From: Platycnemis pennipes
Taxonomy: Eukaryota; Arthropoda; Insecta; Odonata; Platycnemididae
Assembly: GCA_933228895.1 (NCBI GenBank)
Contig: OW121846.1
Location: forward strand, 21,395,088 to 21,459,087
Length of the DNA: 64,000 nucleotides
Direction: 5' to 3'
A program made the position numbers and the translations under genes. A model generated the notes under the pieces. It worked only from the letters and a program-made list of their open reading frames with translations, did not search any database and was not told the DNA's origin. This document shows, piece by piece, positions 34,041 to 45,700 of the stretch (the first letter of the stretch is position 1; each line of letters opens with the position of its first letter).

Positions 34041-34930
34041 ATAAACTTGTCGTGGACTCGACCTCAGCGAGGGCGGGGAGCGACCGAGACTCCTCGATCC
34101 CGTGCCCACGGAGCCTCATATTGATGGGGTCGGTGAACGGAGGCGGCGGGGACTACCAGGGAAATAAGAATACCCCAAAGAAATCGTTGACTCTGTTTAG
34201 TTCCTTGGCGATTCAAAGGTTACAGAGGGAAAAGGCAAGCCTTCTCCCACAAAATTGAGCGGCGGCGTGCGCTCGCTTCAGTAATAGTCCTCTTCGTCGC
34301 GTTTCTGGGCGGCCGAAGCTGGTACGGCGGCGGCGTGTCCACTGCGGCGATCTGGCGCTGGCGTTCACCCCGGCGGCGGGTCCGGGATCAGGCCGCTTCC
34401 TCGTGGACGCGGGGTCCGCAGAGAGCGGTCAGGAACTACGCCGGCACAAGATCAAGGGCGAGGGCCCGAACTAGGGTGCGCGGCGTACCCCTGATGGTGC
34501 AGGAGGGAGCTCAAAGGCACTGACCCGAACTATGGTCCTTCCACCGGTGGCCTCTGCCAGTGGAGAGAGGGGAGCTCAAGGGCGCTAGCCCTAACTGTGT
34601 TCCCTCCACTGTCGAACTCTGCCTTCTCTGGACGGGGCACCCTGGCTTATATTCCGTCCGGAAAGGGAGGTGTGGCCAGGGTCAGGCCAATCAGGGCGCG
34701 TTGGTGGAGCGGGGGAGGGAAAGCGCGCGGGGGAGGGGAAAAGTGATGGGTGCCTGGTGTGTCCTTGGAGGCGGGGATAGGGGAAAAACCGTGACGTCGC
34801 ATGGTGTGGGTGAGAGCGCCCCTTCCACGTTGCTCTGTTGCTATGCCGGAGGTTTGTTCTCTCGGGAGCGGCGAAGGGGCGGCGGACAGCGGCGTTTGGA
34901 AATGGCGCGCATTTCGGACCACGCCGGGGG
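34041..34930. promoter_or_regulatory. GC-rich, CpG-rich island with promoter-like motifs
   Basis: Base composition changes sharply to GC-rich at about 34050 and back at about 34930. Inside are a TTATATT box (34647-34653), a CCAAT box (34687-34691), GGGGAGGGG runs (34708-34740) and a CRE-like TGACGTCG (34792-34799). A 62-65-bp unit around GGGAGCTCAA.GGC.CT is repeated at about 34502 and 34568. It ends exactly where the Mutator-like transposase reading frame is lost. It may be a CpG-island promoter, a GC-rich transposon terminus or an LTR; no coding frame is convincing. Confidence 0.35.
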
Positions 34931-34939
34931 CGCATCAAA

Positions 34940-35626
34940 CTAACCACTCCAGACAGAAGAATAATTATTCTTGTAGGATCTCTTCCCCCATGATCCATCA
35001 CATACGACTGTAATCATGAGTATTCCATTGGTGTCTACTTCTCCAGCATTGATTGCAGGTTCTGCTTCTTCCTTTGCTGGACTTTTCATTTGTTCCCAAG
35101 CGACATCATGTACGGCTGATGCAACTGCTTCTTGTTTCTTCAAAAATGTCGTATTTGTCATGCATGGCATATCAGGACAGAACATTTCAGCCAATGGAGA
35201 ATATCCTTGACCGGTCATAATCTTAGCAGTAACCTAGGATAAATAATGGTCATGACATTGCTATTTATTGATAATTATAGGCGTTGCATTATATTTTACA
35301 CACAGACACCAAAGCAAAATAAGAACTTGAAATGTCCGGGAAAAAGAGAATATATATATATGCCTACCATTGCTCTGTTAACATCCATGGCATCGTTTTT
35401 AGGGTTTCCACTGTTCAGATCCATTTTAATTCCACACATTGCACATTTTAAGTGAAACGTGCTAGGAAATCCACTGCGTGTCTCCTCAACTACGTCCATG
35501 TTCTTAAAGGAGTAGTCAAAAGGTTCATGATTCCCACATTTTTTTAATGCTTCAAAGAGGTACTCCACATCGAAAATTCTTCTTCCTTTAGGTTCCCAGA
35601 GAGTTCCGGTCTCTTTCTTACGGCGT
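34940..35626 (-). pseudogene. Mutator-like transposase domain protein, two exons, truncated
   Basis: On the - strand an acceptor (TTTTTTCTTTCAG) precedes an exon (35626-35368). It encodes GTLWEPKGRRIFDVEYLFEA, a segment with C-x2-C (KCAMCG), and NPKNDAMDVNRAM. A GT-AG intron of 134 bp (35367-35234) follows. The next exon (35233-34940) reads VTAKIMTGQGYSPLAEMF, MPCMTNTTFLKKQ and ITVVCDGSWGKRSYKNNY. The order matches the Mutator-like transposase domain found in many arthropod multi-copy proteins, where DGSW.KRSY carries a catalytic aspartate. A small shift after NNYSS leads to a stop, and the rest of the domain is absent. Splice signals look intact, so the fragment may derive from a formerly spliced gene. 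Confidence 0.65.
35234..35367 (-). other. Intron of the Mutator-like gene fragment
   Basis: The donor GTAGGC (35367-35362) and acceptor TTTATCCTAG (ending at 35234) bound a 134-bp segment. Removing it joins two blocks of the same protein family in phase. It contains a TA dinucleotide run. Confidence 0.6.
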
Positions 35627-37149
35627 CTGAAAGAAAAAAGTATATTAGCTTAAAATATTAATAATTATACAGGTACGTTTAAACATTTTCCTTTCCAAGA
35701 GGAGGAACGAAGTCTTAGAAGACCCTGGGTGCAGTTAGCATCGGCGTAAACTCAAATGAAAGAGGGGAGAAACTTGCATTTACATATACGGATGTCCTGA
35801 TTGCCATCTCGAGGTTATTTGGCCAAGTTTTTTTCAACAGCCCAGCACCATAACTAATGGGAAACCACATTGATGCGCATAGCAGAGTAGAGAAATCGCC
35901 TAATTTGCACTATGTTTATGTACTAATAGGTACAATACCGCTTAATTAGAAATATTTTCAGTTTCTCATAGACCACGTATGTGAAAACAAGTATTTGGTG
36001 TACACGAGGGGATATTATTGAAAATTATACTGAAAAATATTCACAGAAGCGTCTTTAAACTCATATCGAACAGTATCTTCTTCCAGTGCAACCCTATGCG
36101 AAGAATCGACGTTGACGGGAAAGTGATATGTGGCAGTTTTATGGCGCGGGAAAAATCTCGTAATATTAAAAATTCATAACTCTCTTGGTAATCACGATGG
36201 AGTCCTCATTTTTTCACTAAAAATAACTTTAAAGTTTTATCAAAATTTTATACGCTGCACAATTGGACGTATCCCTTCAGATACGAAAGTTAACGGGTGA
36301 CCACTTTTTGCCTTACATTTTTCAAAACTTCTGGCCCAAAATATAGTTTAAAATTAATTACATCGCTATGGATGATTAAACTCCATTTACAACTTTACTG
36401 CTGTAAAGAAAAATGTCTAAACAATCAACGTTTCCAGTTTAGAGCTATTCTGAAAAAAGTTTTCTTTTAAACAGCGTTATGAAGTGAAAATCGGAAATTT
36501 TACAATACGTGCTGAAATCGATAAAAACATTTTTCATAACATTTCTTTAAAACAACATTGACGAACAAATGTCACTGTTCGATCTGGAACTGTTTCCTTC
36601 TGAAATTATTTCTTTACGCTGATTAGCGACAGGTTAACTTTTCTGCTGCATTTGGCAAGTCCGCACCATGCTCCGTATGGAGATTTATATGGGAAAATAA
36701 ACGCCATGAGACCCCATATGGTCAACAAATGTGGAACGCCCTATAGTGCCATATTTCATATTGGGCACTATCTCATAATAGGGTCCTTTCCCCTAATTTC
36801 CAAGTGGCTCCAGCAGTGCTCCTAAGTTAGCATCTCTAAATATAATCTATAAATTCTGAAACCGTTTCGTCAAATTTATAACAGATTTGTATTAAAAATA
36901 GATTATTAAAACTAATGGACATACCTCCAGGGTCATAGCTTATGGTTTATGGCTGGCCTCCATTTCTTGAACGACTTATCTGTGATACTAGAAGTAACGT
37001 CCTAATTTACACAATGGTAAATCACATTGAAGACATTTCCAAGAGGTCTCTACACTCCTACCAGCTCTTGTCTTCCTTTTTTAGGCACTACAGCCTACAC
37101 ACTCTTTCTTCCGTCAATTTTCACAAGTTGGTGGGGAGTCACCGGGAAG
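35627..37149. other. No gene recognised
   Basis: AT-rich. One small palindrome (ATAGTGCC...GGCACTAT, near 36741-36769) is the only structure I noticed. If the Mutator-like gene had more upstream exons, they are not apparent here. Confidence 0.5.
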
Positions 37150-37450
37150 CTAGCGGCACAAGCGTGGGTTCCTTTGTGACTTAATACCTTGCGAGAGTAG
37201 TACTTCCCTATCATGCCTATATAGAGCTAGCCGACAATCCTTTTGTGTTGTTCCATTCCTTGAGGTTGAGGGAGCATTTGTTTCTTTATTAAGTATGTAA
37301 CTATTTACAATGGCTGAGTTTACTATTAACGCGAAAATATATTTCCACAACTTCGTCCTTCCAAAATCATAGTAAGACCTGTTTTGATCGGCTCTATCAA
37401 GCCCACCCATAAATTTGTTATACCTTACTATGGGTTCTGGGCACGGAATA
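37150..37450 (-). pseudogene. piggyBac transposase fragment (late catalytic region)
   Basis: The - strand contains PEPIVRYNKFMGGLDRADQN, RSYYDFGRTKLWKYIFALIV and YILNKE. This matches the piggyBac signature I..YN..MGGVD..DQ...YY...R...KW....F. The residues upstream of 37450 in the same frame do not look homologous. The sequence downstream ends in a basic segment before the stop. It is an isolated piece of about 90 codons with no TTAA-flanked ends identified. Confidence 0.72.
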
Positions 37451-37679
37451 AGAATAAAGATCCGGATTTGATGCCTGATAAATATGCAAAAATAGGTCCG
37501 GATAAATGCCGAAAACTTATAGAAGTAGCAAAAGAAGTTTTTTGGGATATCTATTGTCTTAAAATAGTTTTCCACGTATAAAAGTAAAAAAAATGTTTCA
37601 TGTTGTGTTTTGAATTACAGTAATCAGATTTTTGCTCCATTTACTCAGCGAATTTGGCTATACTCTTCGGCAACGGCTA

Positions 37680-37690
37680 AGCTATATGGG
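37680..37690. repeat. 5' target-site duplication of LINE copy B
   Basis: AGCTATATGGG is repeated exactly at 42949-42959. Confidence 0.85.
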
Positions 37691-38200
37691 CCCCGCACGA
37701 GGGGAAAAGACTTATCTTATCGTAAGGGGAGTAGCGCCCCCACGGACCCAAGCCCACAGACGAGACAATCTCGTTAAAAACCCAGATCACGTCTGGGCGT
37801 TCCTACGACAGTACGTGAGTACTGTGCTGAGTACAGCCACGACATCTGGCCAACTGACTCACCCGCGTGTTTGCCGTGCGTAGAGACGCGTAAGGTGGGG
37901 AAAGAGGATCCTGGTGGTTGAGCTTCCCGGTCTGGATGGGGGTCGGATCCCCTGAAAGCCGGGTTGCAACACACCACTTTGGCCTTGGACTCCACCGAAA
38001 CGGGAGGTCAGGGAGTAGCCGACTCCGATCAATCGGCTAGCTGTTTCGTTTTGGCGTTCAGCAGGCGAGTGCGGACAGCATGGGGGTCTGGCGGAAGGGC
38101 GTCGAAGGTGCGTGGGTTTGGAGGACCCGCGTAGCCAGAGACCAACCCAGAAGCAGACAACCATGCCAGAAGTGCTATATCCCTCGTGTAGCCCTGGCGA

Positions 38201-38221
38201 CCACACCGGTAGGCGGTGTGG
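38201..38221 (+). ncRNA. Covarying leader hairpin, copy B
   Basis: CCACACC / GGTGTGG with loop GGTAGGC. The stem is intact in this very old copy although the loop has changed. Confidence 0.7.
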
Positions 38222-38349
38222 CGTCCTAAATGTGTGGCTTCGTGGTGGGTGAGGAGCTCGGGGGACGAATCTGCATATTTGGTATAAATGGGACTAACTT
38301 TCCTCCACCCAAAAGATCCCGGCCCTGTCCTGGGGCGGGAGTATATCGC

Positions 38350-39274
38350 ATAAATCCAAATAAACGCTTTCTTCTTATGAAATGTGCTAGGAGGGTTAGA
38401 CCCTGAAGAAGGTGTCCCCCTTTCTAATTATAAAAGTTATCTGCGGAAGTTCCAGGAGATCTGATTTTGGTTGAAAATTGCGTGACGGAACCCTTTCAAC
38501 GGAGACGGCAAATGTAATCCAAAGTGATAAACTTCTAGAGATGAAAATGCTGCATGACATTCCAGTTAACGTAGAAGTACACGACACCCTCAACTCCAGT
38601 CAGGGGGTCATTAGTCATTATGATTTGCTGTTCGTGGAGGTCGACTAGATCAGGAGAGAGATGGCAATTCAGGGGGTAACTGACGCTCGTCGCCTTACTG
38701 CAAAGCGTGACGGGAAATGCAACCTGTCCACGCTGTGGCCTGGAACAGCACGAGGGTGCGGAATTTACAACTGACCCACGATGAGTGAATTTGAGGCCGC
38801 ACACCCTGTTTACTCACGGAATTGCCCATAGCTCCTCGAAGAACGCAAGGTAATGTAAATTAAAATTACTCAGAAAATAGCCTACTTTGAAGCACGGAAA
38901 AAATGTAGGGAACTTACCGCACCCACTTTTTAAAAATCGTTTGCCTCTACATCTTCGGTCGAAAAGGCTAAAACTGGCACACAAACAGCTGATGTTGAAA
39001 AAGAAGTAATATCCGCCGACACTGAAAAAGCCAAGCTGGATAAGGCCATTAAACCAGCAACTAAATCAACCAGCGCCAGCATGGATTCTCAAAATAGAAC
39101 CAGCGGAGAAACTCACCCAAGGCTCCACAAAAAACGTGAAAACACGACATCCCCCGGACCATCTGGCCTGACCAAGCCAGGCCAACCGGAATCGATGGAG
39201 GAGGATGACAATCTCTCGGAGACTGAGGTCGTCCGTGTGAGAGTTAAAGAAAGGAAGCATCCCGTCCGGCGGTG
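38350..39274 (+). pseudogene. LINE copy B ORF1 remnant
   Basis: Recognisable pieces include the segment around 38390-38720 equivalent to RVSPFLIRKV and RTLNTSRGVISHYDLL, then an abrupt join near 38703-38712 from the AKRDGK region to the second zinc-knuckle region. This means well over 100 bases are lost. The C-terminus at 39081-39274 ends in SMEEDDNLSETEV and a basic tail like other copies. Multiple stops and frame changes are present. Confidence 0.75.
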
Positions 39275-39309
39275 ATCCTTACTTTTAAGTGTTAATAAAC
39301 AATAATGGC

Positions 39310-42300
39310 TTTCGTGTAGCAATGGAATTGCAACGAGTTTTATAGACACAAGGAAGAACGGACGACCTTAAGACGAGATTTTAATCCTTTATGTATCTGT
39401 CTCCAAGTACACATTGTAAATCAACGGACGAGGGAGTTGTAAAATTTTTTTAACGTTTTTAGATATGACGACACCAGTGGCCTACGGGCACACGGTGGAG
39501 TTATGATCGCCACAAGGGAGACCCTATACGCCTCCCGAGTGGCGCTCAACACGTCTTTCAAGGCGGTAGCGGTATCAGTGCACGGCCCCCAATCGGTGAC
39601 GTTATGTAACGTTGACTTGCCGGAGGGGGCACCGGTTACCCGTTTTAATTTAGAAGTCCTTATCAGCCAACTGCCGAAGCCCTTCATACTAGTAGGTAAT
39701 TCTAATGCCCATGATACGCTCTGGGGTAGTTCCAGGGCGCAGTGCAACCGTAGAGGAGGCATTTTAGTACGGTTTTAACAGATTCTAACCTGGTTTTATA
39801 GAATGTTGGAACGAAGACACAGTTTAACAGTTTTAACGGCCGATATTCAACTATTGACGTGTTTTACGTCCAGCGCATTAATGAACAAAGTTCATATGAA
39901 TGTTCATGATCATCTGTGGGAGCGATCACTTCCCTAATATGATTGTTAGAGTAGATAATTGTAACTCTGATCTCATTCGGCCTGGCAACTGGAATATCCC
40001 GAAAGCAGATTGGTCTCTTTTTAAAGATTAATTTAATTTTCCTTTTTACGAAGGCCGTGGTGCTATTCAGAACATTGACTCCTTGACAAACAGCATCGTC
40101 GATTCTGCAAATCTTAGCTTACCACGGTCAGTACACGTCACTCCGAAGCCTGCGGTACCATGGTGGAATGACGATTGCGCCGAGGCTATTCGGGCGCGAA
40201 GAAAATGTTAAGAATTTTTTATAAATATCCCACGGCCATCAATTTGTCTTTCTTTCGCCAACTTAGAGATAAAGCTCGAAAGGTGGTGAAAGAGGCCAGG
40301 AAAGACTCGTGGACGTCATTTGTATTTGGCATAAACTGCCGGACACCCCTTACACAGCTATGGTAGAAGGCGAAGAGCATTTCGGGTAACCACTATCAGC
40401 TTGGAGTCTTATATCTTACAAGTGGTGACAATATCGTGACATCTCCTGTCACTATAAGCAAGATATTCGGGAACTTGCTCGCTAACACTTGCAGCGATTC
40501 CAATTACGAGGACTACTTCCTATCGTTGAAAAGGCTCTCAGAATCACAAACACTTTCGTTCGCTAGGAGGGGGATTCTGGCGGACTACAATGTCCCATTT
40601 TCCCTGTGGGAACTAAAGTCAGCAATCGCAGCTTCCCGCGACACGTCTCCAGGTATGGATGAGATCCATAATGCCTTCCTCTGGAATCTTTCGCAGAGAG
40701 CATTGTTGGAATCCTTTTCTCTCTTAACCAACTTTGGAGTGAGCGAAGATTTCCACCTTCCTGGCGCGAATCTATAGTTGATCCCATTTTAAAGCAGGGC
40801 AAGGATAGACTCAACCCGAATAGCTATCGCCCCATCTCCCTCACCAGCTGTCTTTGCAAGGTAAGGGAAAGAATGGTGAGTCGGCGACTCGTTTGGTGGC
40901 TAAAACGTCGAAGCCTTCATTCCAATGTCCAGTGTGGTTTCCGACGCGGCCGATCGACCATCGACCATCTGGTCTGGACCCAGAACTTCATCCAGGAGGC
41001 CTTCATCATTCGTCAACACGTAGTTGGTGTTTATTTTCGATTTAGAGAAAGCCTACAACAGGGTTTGGCGACGAAAGCTACTAATAACGCTCCACAAGTG
41101 GGGATTTAGAGGTAAATTACCAATATTTATAAAAAAAAAATTATCGAACCGTACTTTTAAGGTAAGAGTAGGCCGACATACATCGAAATTTATGCACAGA
41201 ATAACTAGGTACCACAGCGCTCCATACTTAGCGTAACTTTTTTTGTTATAGCAGTCAATGACGTGGCGGGCTGTGTAAAGCCTCCGACCTTATGTTCGCT
41301 GTTCGTGGACGACCTGGCCATTTTTTGCCGGTCGTCCAAAGTTGTAACTGCAGCGGGACTTCTAAAGCTGGCTTTAAATAACCTAGACAATTGGTCACGG
41401 GGAAATGGATTTAAATTCTCAATGGAGAAAACAAGTGCATACATTTTCACCGCAAGAGATGTTACTTTGATCCTCCAGTTTTAAGACGGGGTCAAACCAC
41501 TTGCGTATGTGGAGTCGGTCCGGTTCCTCGGTATCACCCTGCACCGCCGATTATATTGACGAGAGCACATACATTTTATAAGGAATTTAAGGTCTTCGGA
41601 CCCTAAATATTTTAAAAGTTTTAACCCACGCTTTATTGGGCGCCGACCGCATCACGTTGCTTTTATTTTATCGTTCACTGGTGCGGTCTAAACTAGATTA
41701 CTGATGTTTTATTGACTCGTCGGGCCGCGGGTCAAGTTTAAGAACACTAACGACGGTGCACAACGCAGGACTCCGGCTGTCAACTAGGGCCTTCCGAACT
41801 AGCCCGGTGCTCAGTATCTATGCCGATGCTGGAAAGCCGCCGTTGAAGCACCGCAGAAATATCCTGATGTGCAACTACGTGGCGAAAATCTTAGCCTTAA
41901 GGGGTCACCCGTGTTTTAATACCGTTTTTAATCCAAAGTTTATAAGAATTTTTAATACTGACAAGAGCCACTTAACCACTTTGTATACGTCTTAATGAGT
42001 TTATCCAGGCTTGCGGAATAGAATTCCCGGCTTTATATCTGCAGTGTCCTCGGAACATCACGGCAAGATGCAGATGAGACTCAGTTAGTTGCGTAGCTTA
42101 TACACAGCGGAGCTCATCGCCGTTAAGATAGCCTTCGAGTCGGTCGCTGACGATGGTCGTCCGACCATCATATGAACTGACTCGATGAGCGCGCTACAGT
42201 CCATTTCCGTATTTTCCCAATGCACCCTATTGAGAAAGATATTCAATCCGCCCTTTATGTCCTCCACAAGCGGGGACGCAAAGTCTCATTCCTATTGGTT

Positions 42301-42804
42301 CCTCGGCACATGGGAATAGCGGGAAATGAAAAGGCAGATGCAGCTGCAAATGCGGCACTCATACTGCCGTAGCAGGATTCGGAACTGGTACCCTATCAGG
42401 ACATACAGACTGTCTTACGTAGAATAGTCCTACGGCAGTGGAGTGACGTATGGATTAACGTGACAAATAACAAATTGCGAGTTATCAAGCCGGTTACGTC
42501 CGTGTGGCCCACTTCTGTCGGGAGGAATCGTAGGGAGGAGGTCATCATTACAAGACTGAGAATCGGGCACTGCGCCCTGACCCACTCATACCTCTTCACT
42601 GAGGAGAAGACCCCACCTCGATGCGGTGATTGTGACTGCCCTTTTACTGTGCGACACCTCCTGACGGGGTGTGACAAGAACCGGCTTAAGCGGAAAAGGC
42701 TAGGCATCAGGGGAGGCCTAAAATACGTTCTAGGCGATGATCCTGATCGCCTAAGCCGTGTCACAACTTTCCTTAGGAAAACTGGCCTTTTAAATTCAGT
42801 ATAA
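39310..42804 (+). pseudogene. LINE copy B ORF2 remnant (EN, RT, RNase H)
   Basis: Fragments in changing frames follow the ORF2 order. Endonuclease is at 39310-40000 (APVTRFNLEVLISQLPKPFI, then GNSNAHD where the family has GDFNAHD). The linker is at 40175-40400. RT is at 40560-41450 (CGFRRGRSTIDHLVW, FDLEKAYNRVW with the second aspartate changed to N, LFVDDLAIFCRSS). The connection domain is at 41756-41995. The C-terminus is at 42460-42804 (REEVIITRLRIGHCALTHSY and CGDCDCPFTVRHLLTGC). The RNase H region at 42050-42370 is badly eroded. There are many stops; no function is possible. Confidence 0.85.
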
Positions 42805-42948
42805 TGTGTAATATTTTTATGTTCATTCCTAATATACAACTGCTGCCATATTAAATTTGGAAAAACATATTATGTTGCAATAAGATTGCGCGTGGTGCTA
42901 ATGACCTTAGTCGTCGACGCACCCGTAATACCAAACCTACTACTACTC

Positions 42949-42959
42949 AGCTATATGGG
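42949..42959. repeat. 3' target-site duplication of LINE copy B
   Basis: AGCTATATGGG, identical to 37680-37690. Confidence 0.85.
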
Positions 42960-42999
42960 AACCGGTTACGACCACGACACGAGCAAAGAGGGGAAAATA

Positions 43000-43870
43000 C
43001 TCACACAGAACTTATGCCACAGAGACTTGAATGTCTTCTTCATTTTGAAAGACATAAATGTCTGATTGCTTTTGTGACATTGTCATAAATGAAGTTTCCA
43101 CTGTGGAACCTCTTATGGCTAATATTTTCCCTATCAATGTTTTCAGAACAACCTGGGATTTTCATCCAACATAGTTAAACATTACAGCAATGAACATTCC
43201 TTCGTTTAACTCATCCACAGAACTGATGGGTACCGGTACACCTGCTTTTCTATTGTAAACAACTCTGTGCTCAACGTAATTACCGTCAGTGGAGAGATAA
43301 TTGTTGAATCATTGCTTTAATGAATCATGCTCTGATATTTTTTACTCTCTGATCTCAAAGTTTCTACACCTGATTGATTAGAAGTGGAAGGTAATACAGC
43401 AATAGCATCACGTCTATGCATGGCGTCTCCTTGGGCAGCTTTTTCACATATGCAAGTATTATTCCGTCAAACCAGGCAGAAAATAAAAATTTCGTTAAAC
43501 CAGGAAGTATTTGAACTTTCATTAAGTGTGCCATTTGGGCCTCCTTGCCTCCAAGAATCATACACATGTGATGCACCATTAACTACATAAGGAGGAAATA
43601 GCAGTAGCAATGCCACAGAACATTACACTAAATTTGCTCTTTCAACTGTCCATTTTACGATACGCACGTTTTGATCCTCTTCGATCAATGACCCTTTTAA
43701 CACCAGGATCATCAGTCATGTTGGATTCATCGTAATTGATGATTGCTTCAGGAGGAATGCCATCTAAACTTTGTTGGAGTTAGTGAAAATATTCTTGCAT
43801 CATTGTTTTGTCAATTCTAGCAAGCACTCTTGATATTCATGCACCACCGCTTAGATAAAATTTTTATCTT
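43000..43870 (-). pseudogene. pogo/jerky-type DDE transposase fragment
   Basis: Read from 43870 on the - strand: RIDKTMMQEYF, IPPEAIINYDESNMTDDPG, RGSKRAYRKMDS, SKFSVMFCGIATA, then VVNGASHVYDSWRQGGPNGT. The NYDE.N..DDPG block with the following MFCG and YDSW..GGPNGT blocks is a DDE-superfamily pattern related to pogo/jerky transposases; the D of NYDE is the first catalytic residue. Weak downstream similarity continues to about 43000. Stops and frame changes occur throughout. Terminal repeats were not found. Confidence 0.6.
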
Positions 43871-43882
43871 TTTAGGAATGGT

Positions 43883-44175
43883 ACAACCCACATAGCTCAG
43901 TAAACTTGATGCAAACTTGCACCGCGTTTGCAAAGTAAGTCTCAAAAACTTGCTGCAAAGTTGAAAAGTGTATCTGCAAGTTTGTAGCAAGTGTGTATCA
44001 AACTTTCCGCTTTGTGCACTTGCAGCAAGTTTGTATCAAACTTTCTACTTACCGCTTTGTGCACTTGCAGCAAGTTTGCTGAGCAAATCTGCTCAAAGTG
44101 CGCTGGACAAGTTCGCTGCAAAAGTGCAGAGCAAATTTGCTGCAAGTTTGAACAATAAGTCTGCTGCAAGTCCAC
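43883..44175. repeat. Short degenerate repeats rich in GCAAGTTTG; tandem 38/45-bp unit
   Basis: A unit beginning GTATCAAACTTTC and ending CACTTGCAGCAAGTTT occurs at 43995-44032 and 44033-44077. GCAAGTTTG or its complement CAAACTTGC recurs at least eight times across the stretch. The left edge (CACATAGCTCAGTAAACTTG) resembles termini of small DNA transposons. This is probably a MITE-like element adjoining the transposase remnant on the left; the right end is not defined. Confidence 0.5.
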
Positions 44176-44639
44176 AGTATATTGCGTACTCAATGGAAAG
44201 TATGTATACTTATTTGACACATTGATATTTGGGACTAAACATGATATTTATTTCTCCAATAGTCCGCAGTATTATGCATTGGAGAAGTGCATGAAGCCAG
44301 GTTAAGAGGACAAAGGAACGCAGAGTGATAGCATTCACGCTACCATCTTCATCATTGGAAAAAGCATCTTGTTGCAGAGGTTTTACTTTCGCCTCCCTGA
44401 AAAAAGAATTGTTGCTGTTATTTACAGCCTTGGTGGCAGTTTCATTTGTCATCCCAGATTCATTTACCAATGAAATATTAGAAATATTCCTTAATATAAA
44501 TGGAAAGGGAGCAATGTACAATGCTAAGTATCAAAAAAATACATGTATGTTCTATGCCTGACTAAATACTCCAGTACTTACTTTTGCATTAGTTGTGTTT
44601 TCACTGATGCGGCCAATATCCAGTGACTTCTTTTATCGT

Positions 44640-45430
44640 TTCCTCTACGATACCTGTTTTATACTAGGTTATAAATGATAACTCGGAACGTGGTTCACGA
44701 ACATGTTTATTGTAAACTATTTCACAAACTTCCCAACTGGAAGTACTGCTTGAAACATGTTGCAGTTGATGGTTTTAAACACAATATTGGAGTGTTGTTA
44801 TGCTCCATTAACAGTTCCCCATAGTCAGTGCTATGCTCCTTAGCTTTTACTAGTATTTTTTGCCAATACCTACAGCTTTCTCAGCGAGGACATTACTTCT
44901 ATGGTATTGGGGCGAAAAAGTGCTAATTATTGTCTTTCCGTGCTTAGTATGACTTACACCAACAGATAGGAATTTCATATTGTCTGAAATCAGTTTGTTA
45001 ATACCCAAATCTGGTAAAAACATTCTGCATCACGTCAATAACAGACTTTGAATTCTTATTTTTCAAGGTGCATATTTCAATCCAGTGGGATAGGAAGTTT
45101 ATTATGACTAGGTAAGACCCTGTTCCATATTCTAGTACATCAACACCAACCTTATTGAATATCAAAGAAGGGGTTTCGTGAGGCATTAATGGCTCTTTAT
45201 AATTGGCAGGCATAAATTTCCCACAAGTCCTACATTGTTTGATGAACTCTTTTATGTAGTTAGTGAGACCAGGCCAATAAAATAAATGGCGTGCTTTTGT
45301 AATTGTCTTATTAATACCAATATGACCTTAATGAATTGTTTGAAACATTTGAGGTCTTAAAAAAGGTACAATAATCTTATGGTCAAGAAACTGTTGTGTA
45401 CGTTGGTTCCTTGCAATCAATCAACCCCTA
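44640..45430 (-). pseudogene. Ty3/gypsy integrase fragment
   Basis: On the - strand from 45430: a zinc-binding H2C2 module (GHIGINKTITKARHLFYWPG followed by FIKQCRTCGKF). The integrase core follows at 44998-45213, with the first aspartate in NKVGVDVLEYGTGSYLVI and the FLSHWIEICTL strand. After a stop come LISDNMKF with the second aspartate, and SNVLAEKAV with the catalytic glutamate (about 44870-44960). A degraded C-terminus runs to about 44640. Several in-frame stops are present. It lies just beside an LTR-like end at 45440-45700 but in an order that does not fit one simple element. Confidence 0.78.
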
Positions 45431-45439
45431 TTTGCTTTA

Positions 45440-45700
45440 ACAAAAAAAATATATTTAACTCATGAACAATACAATACAATGCAGTGCACAGGTCTGCTCT
45501 CACATCTGCCCGCCATGATGGTTTTAGCCCAACAACAATCAGTCCTCCCATAATTTCCAGAACATAACATAATCCTATTTAGCGAACATGGCGGGCAAGC
45601 GTAAGCAGAAGGCAGGCAAAACAATATCACTGTGAAATATAAACCCATGACAAACATATTTAAACTGAAATACAAAATACGTGACATCCTCCCCCCTTTT
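45440..45700 (-). repeat. LTR end with polypurine tract (gypsy-type), left boundary uncertain
   Basis: On the - strand AAAAGGGGGGAGGA (45700-45687) is followed by TGTCACGTATTTTG, the classic polypurine tract/TG start of a 3' LTR. The LTR would run from 45686 down to roughly 45440-45465. The internal region that should precede the tract is replaced by LINE copy C, which starts 16 bases away. Confidence 0.5.

Larger units (their letters stand above)
37691..42948 (+). mobile_element. LINE copy B: full-length but heavily decayed I/Nimb-like element
   Basis: An 11-bp perfect duplication brackets a 5258-bp copy. The first 200 bases of the leader have diverged from copies A, C and D, but the later leader, ORF1, ORF2 and the 3' hairpin (about 42898-42926) with a (CTA)n tail all align in order. 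Both ORFs are shattered by substitutions, stops and indels. It is shorter than copy A mainly through deletions, including one in ORF1 that removes the first zinc knuckle region. This is the oldest long copy by eye. Confidence 0.88.

Noticed and set aside
34591..35001. Long proline/arginine-rich open frames in the GC-rich island
   Set aside because: Open frames on several strands at once are expected from GC-rich composition; no conserved motif is present.
40854..41045. Extra plus-strand frames overlapping the copy B RT
   Set aside because: They are out-of-frame readings of the decayed ORF2.
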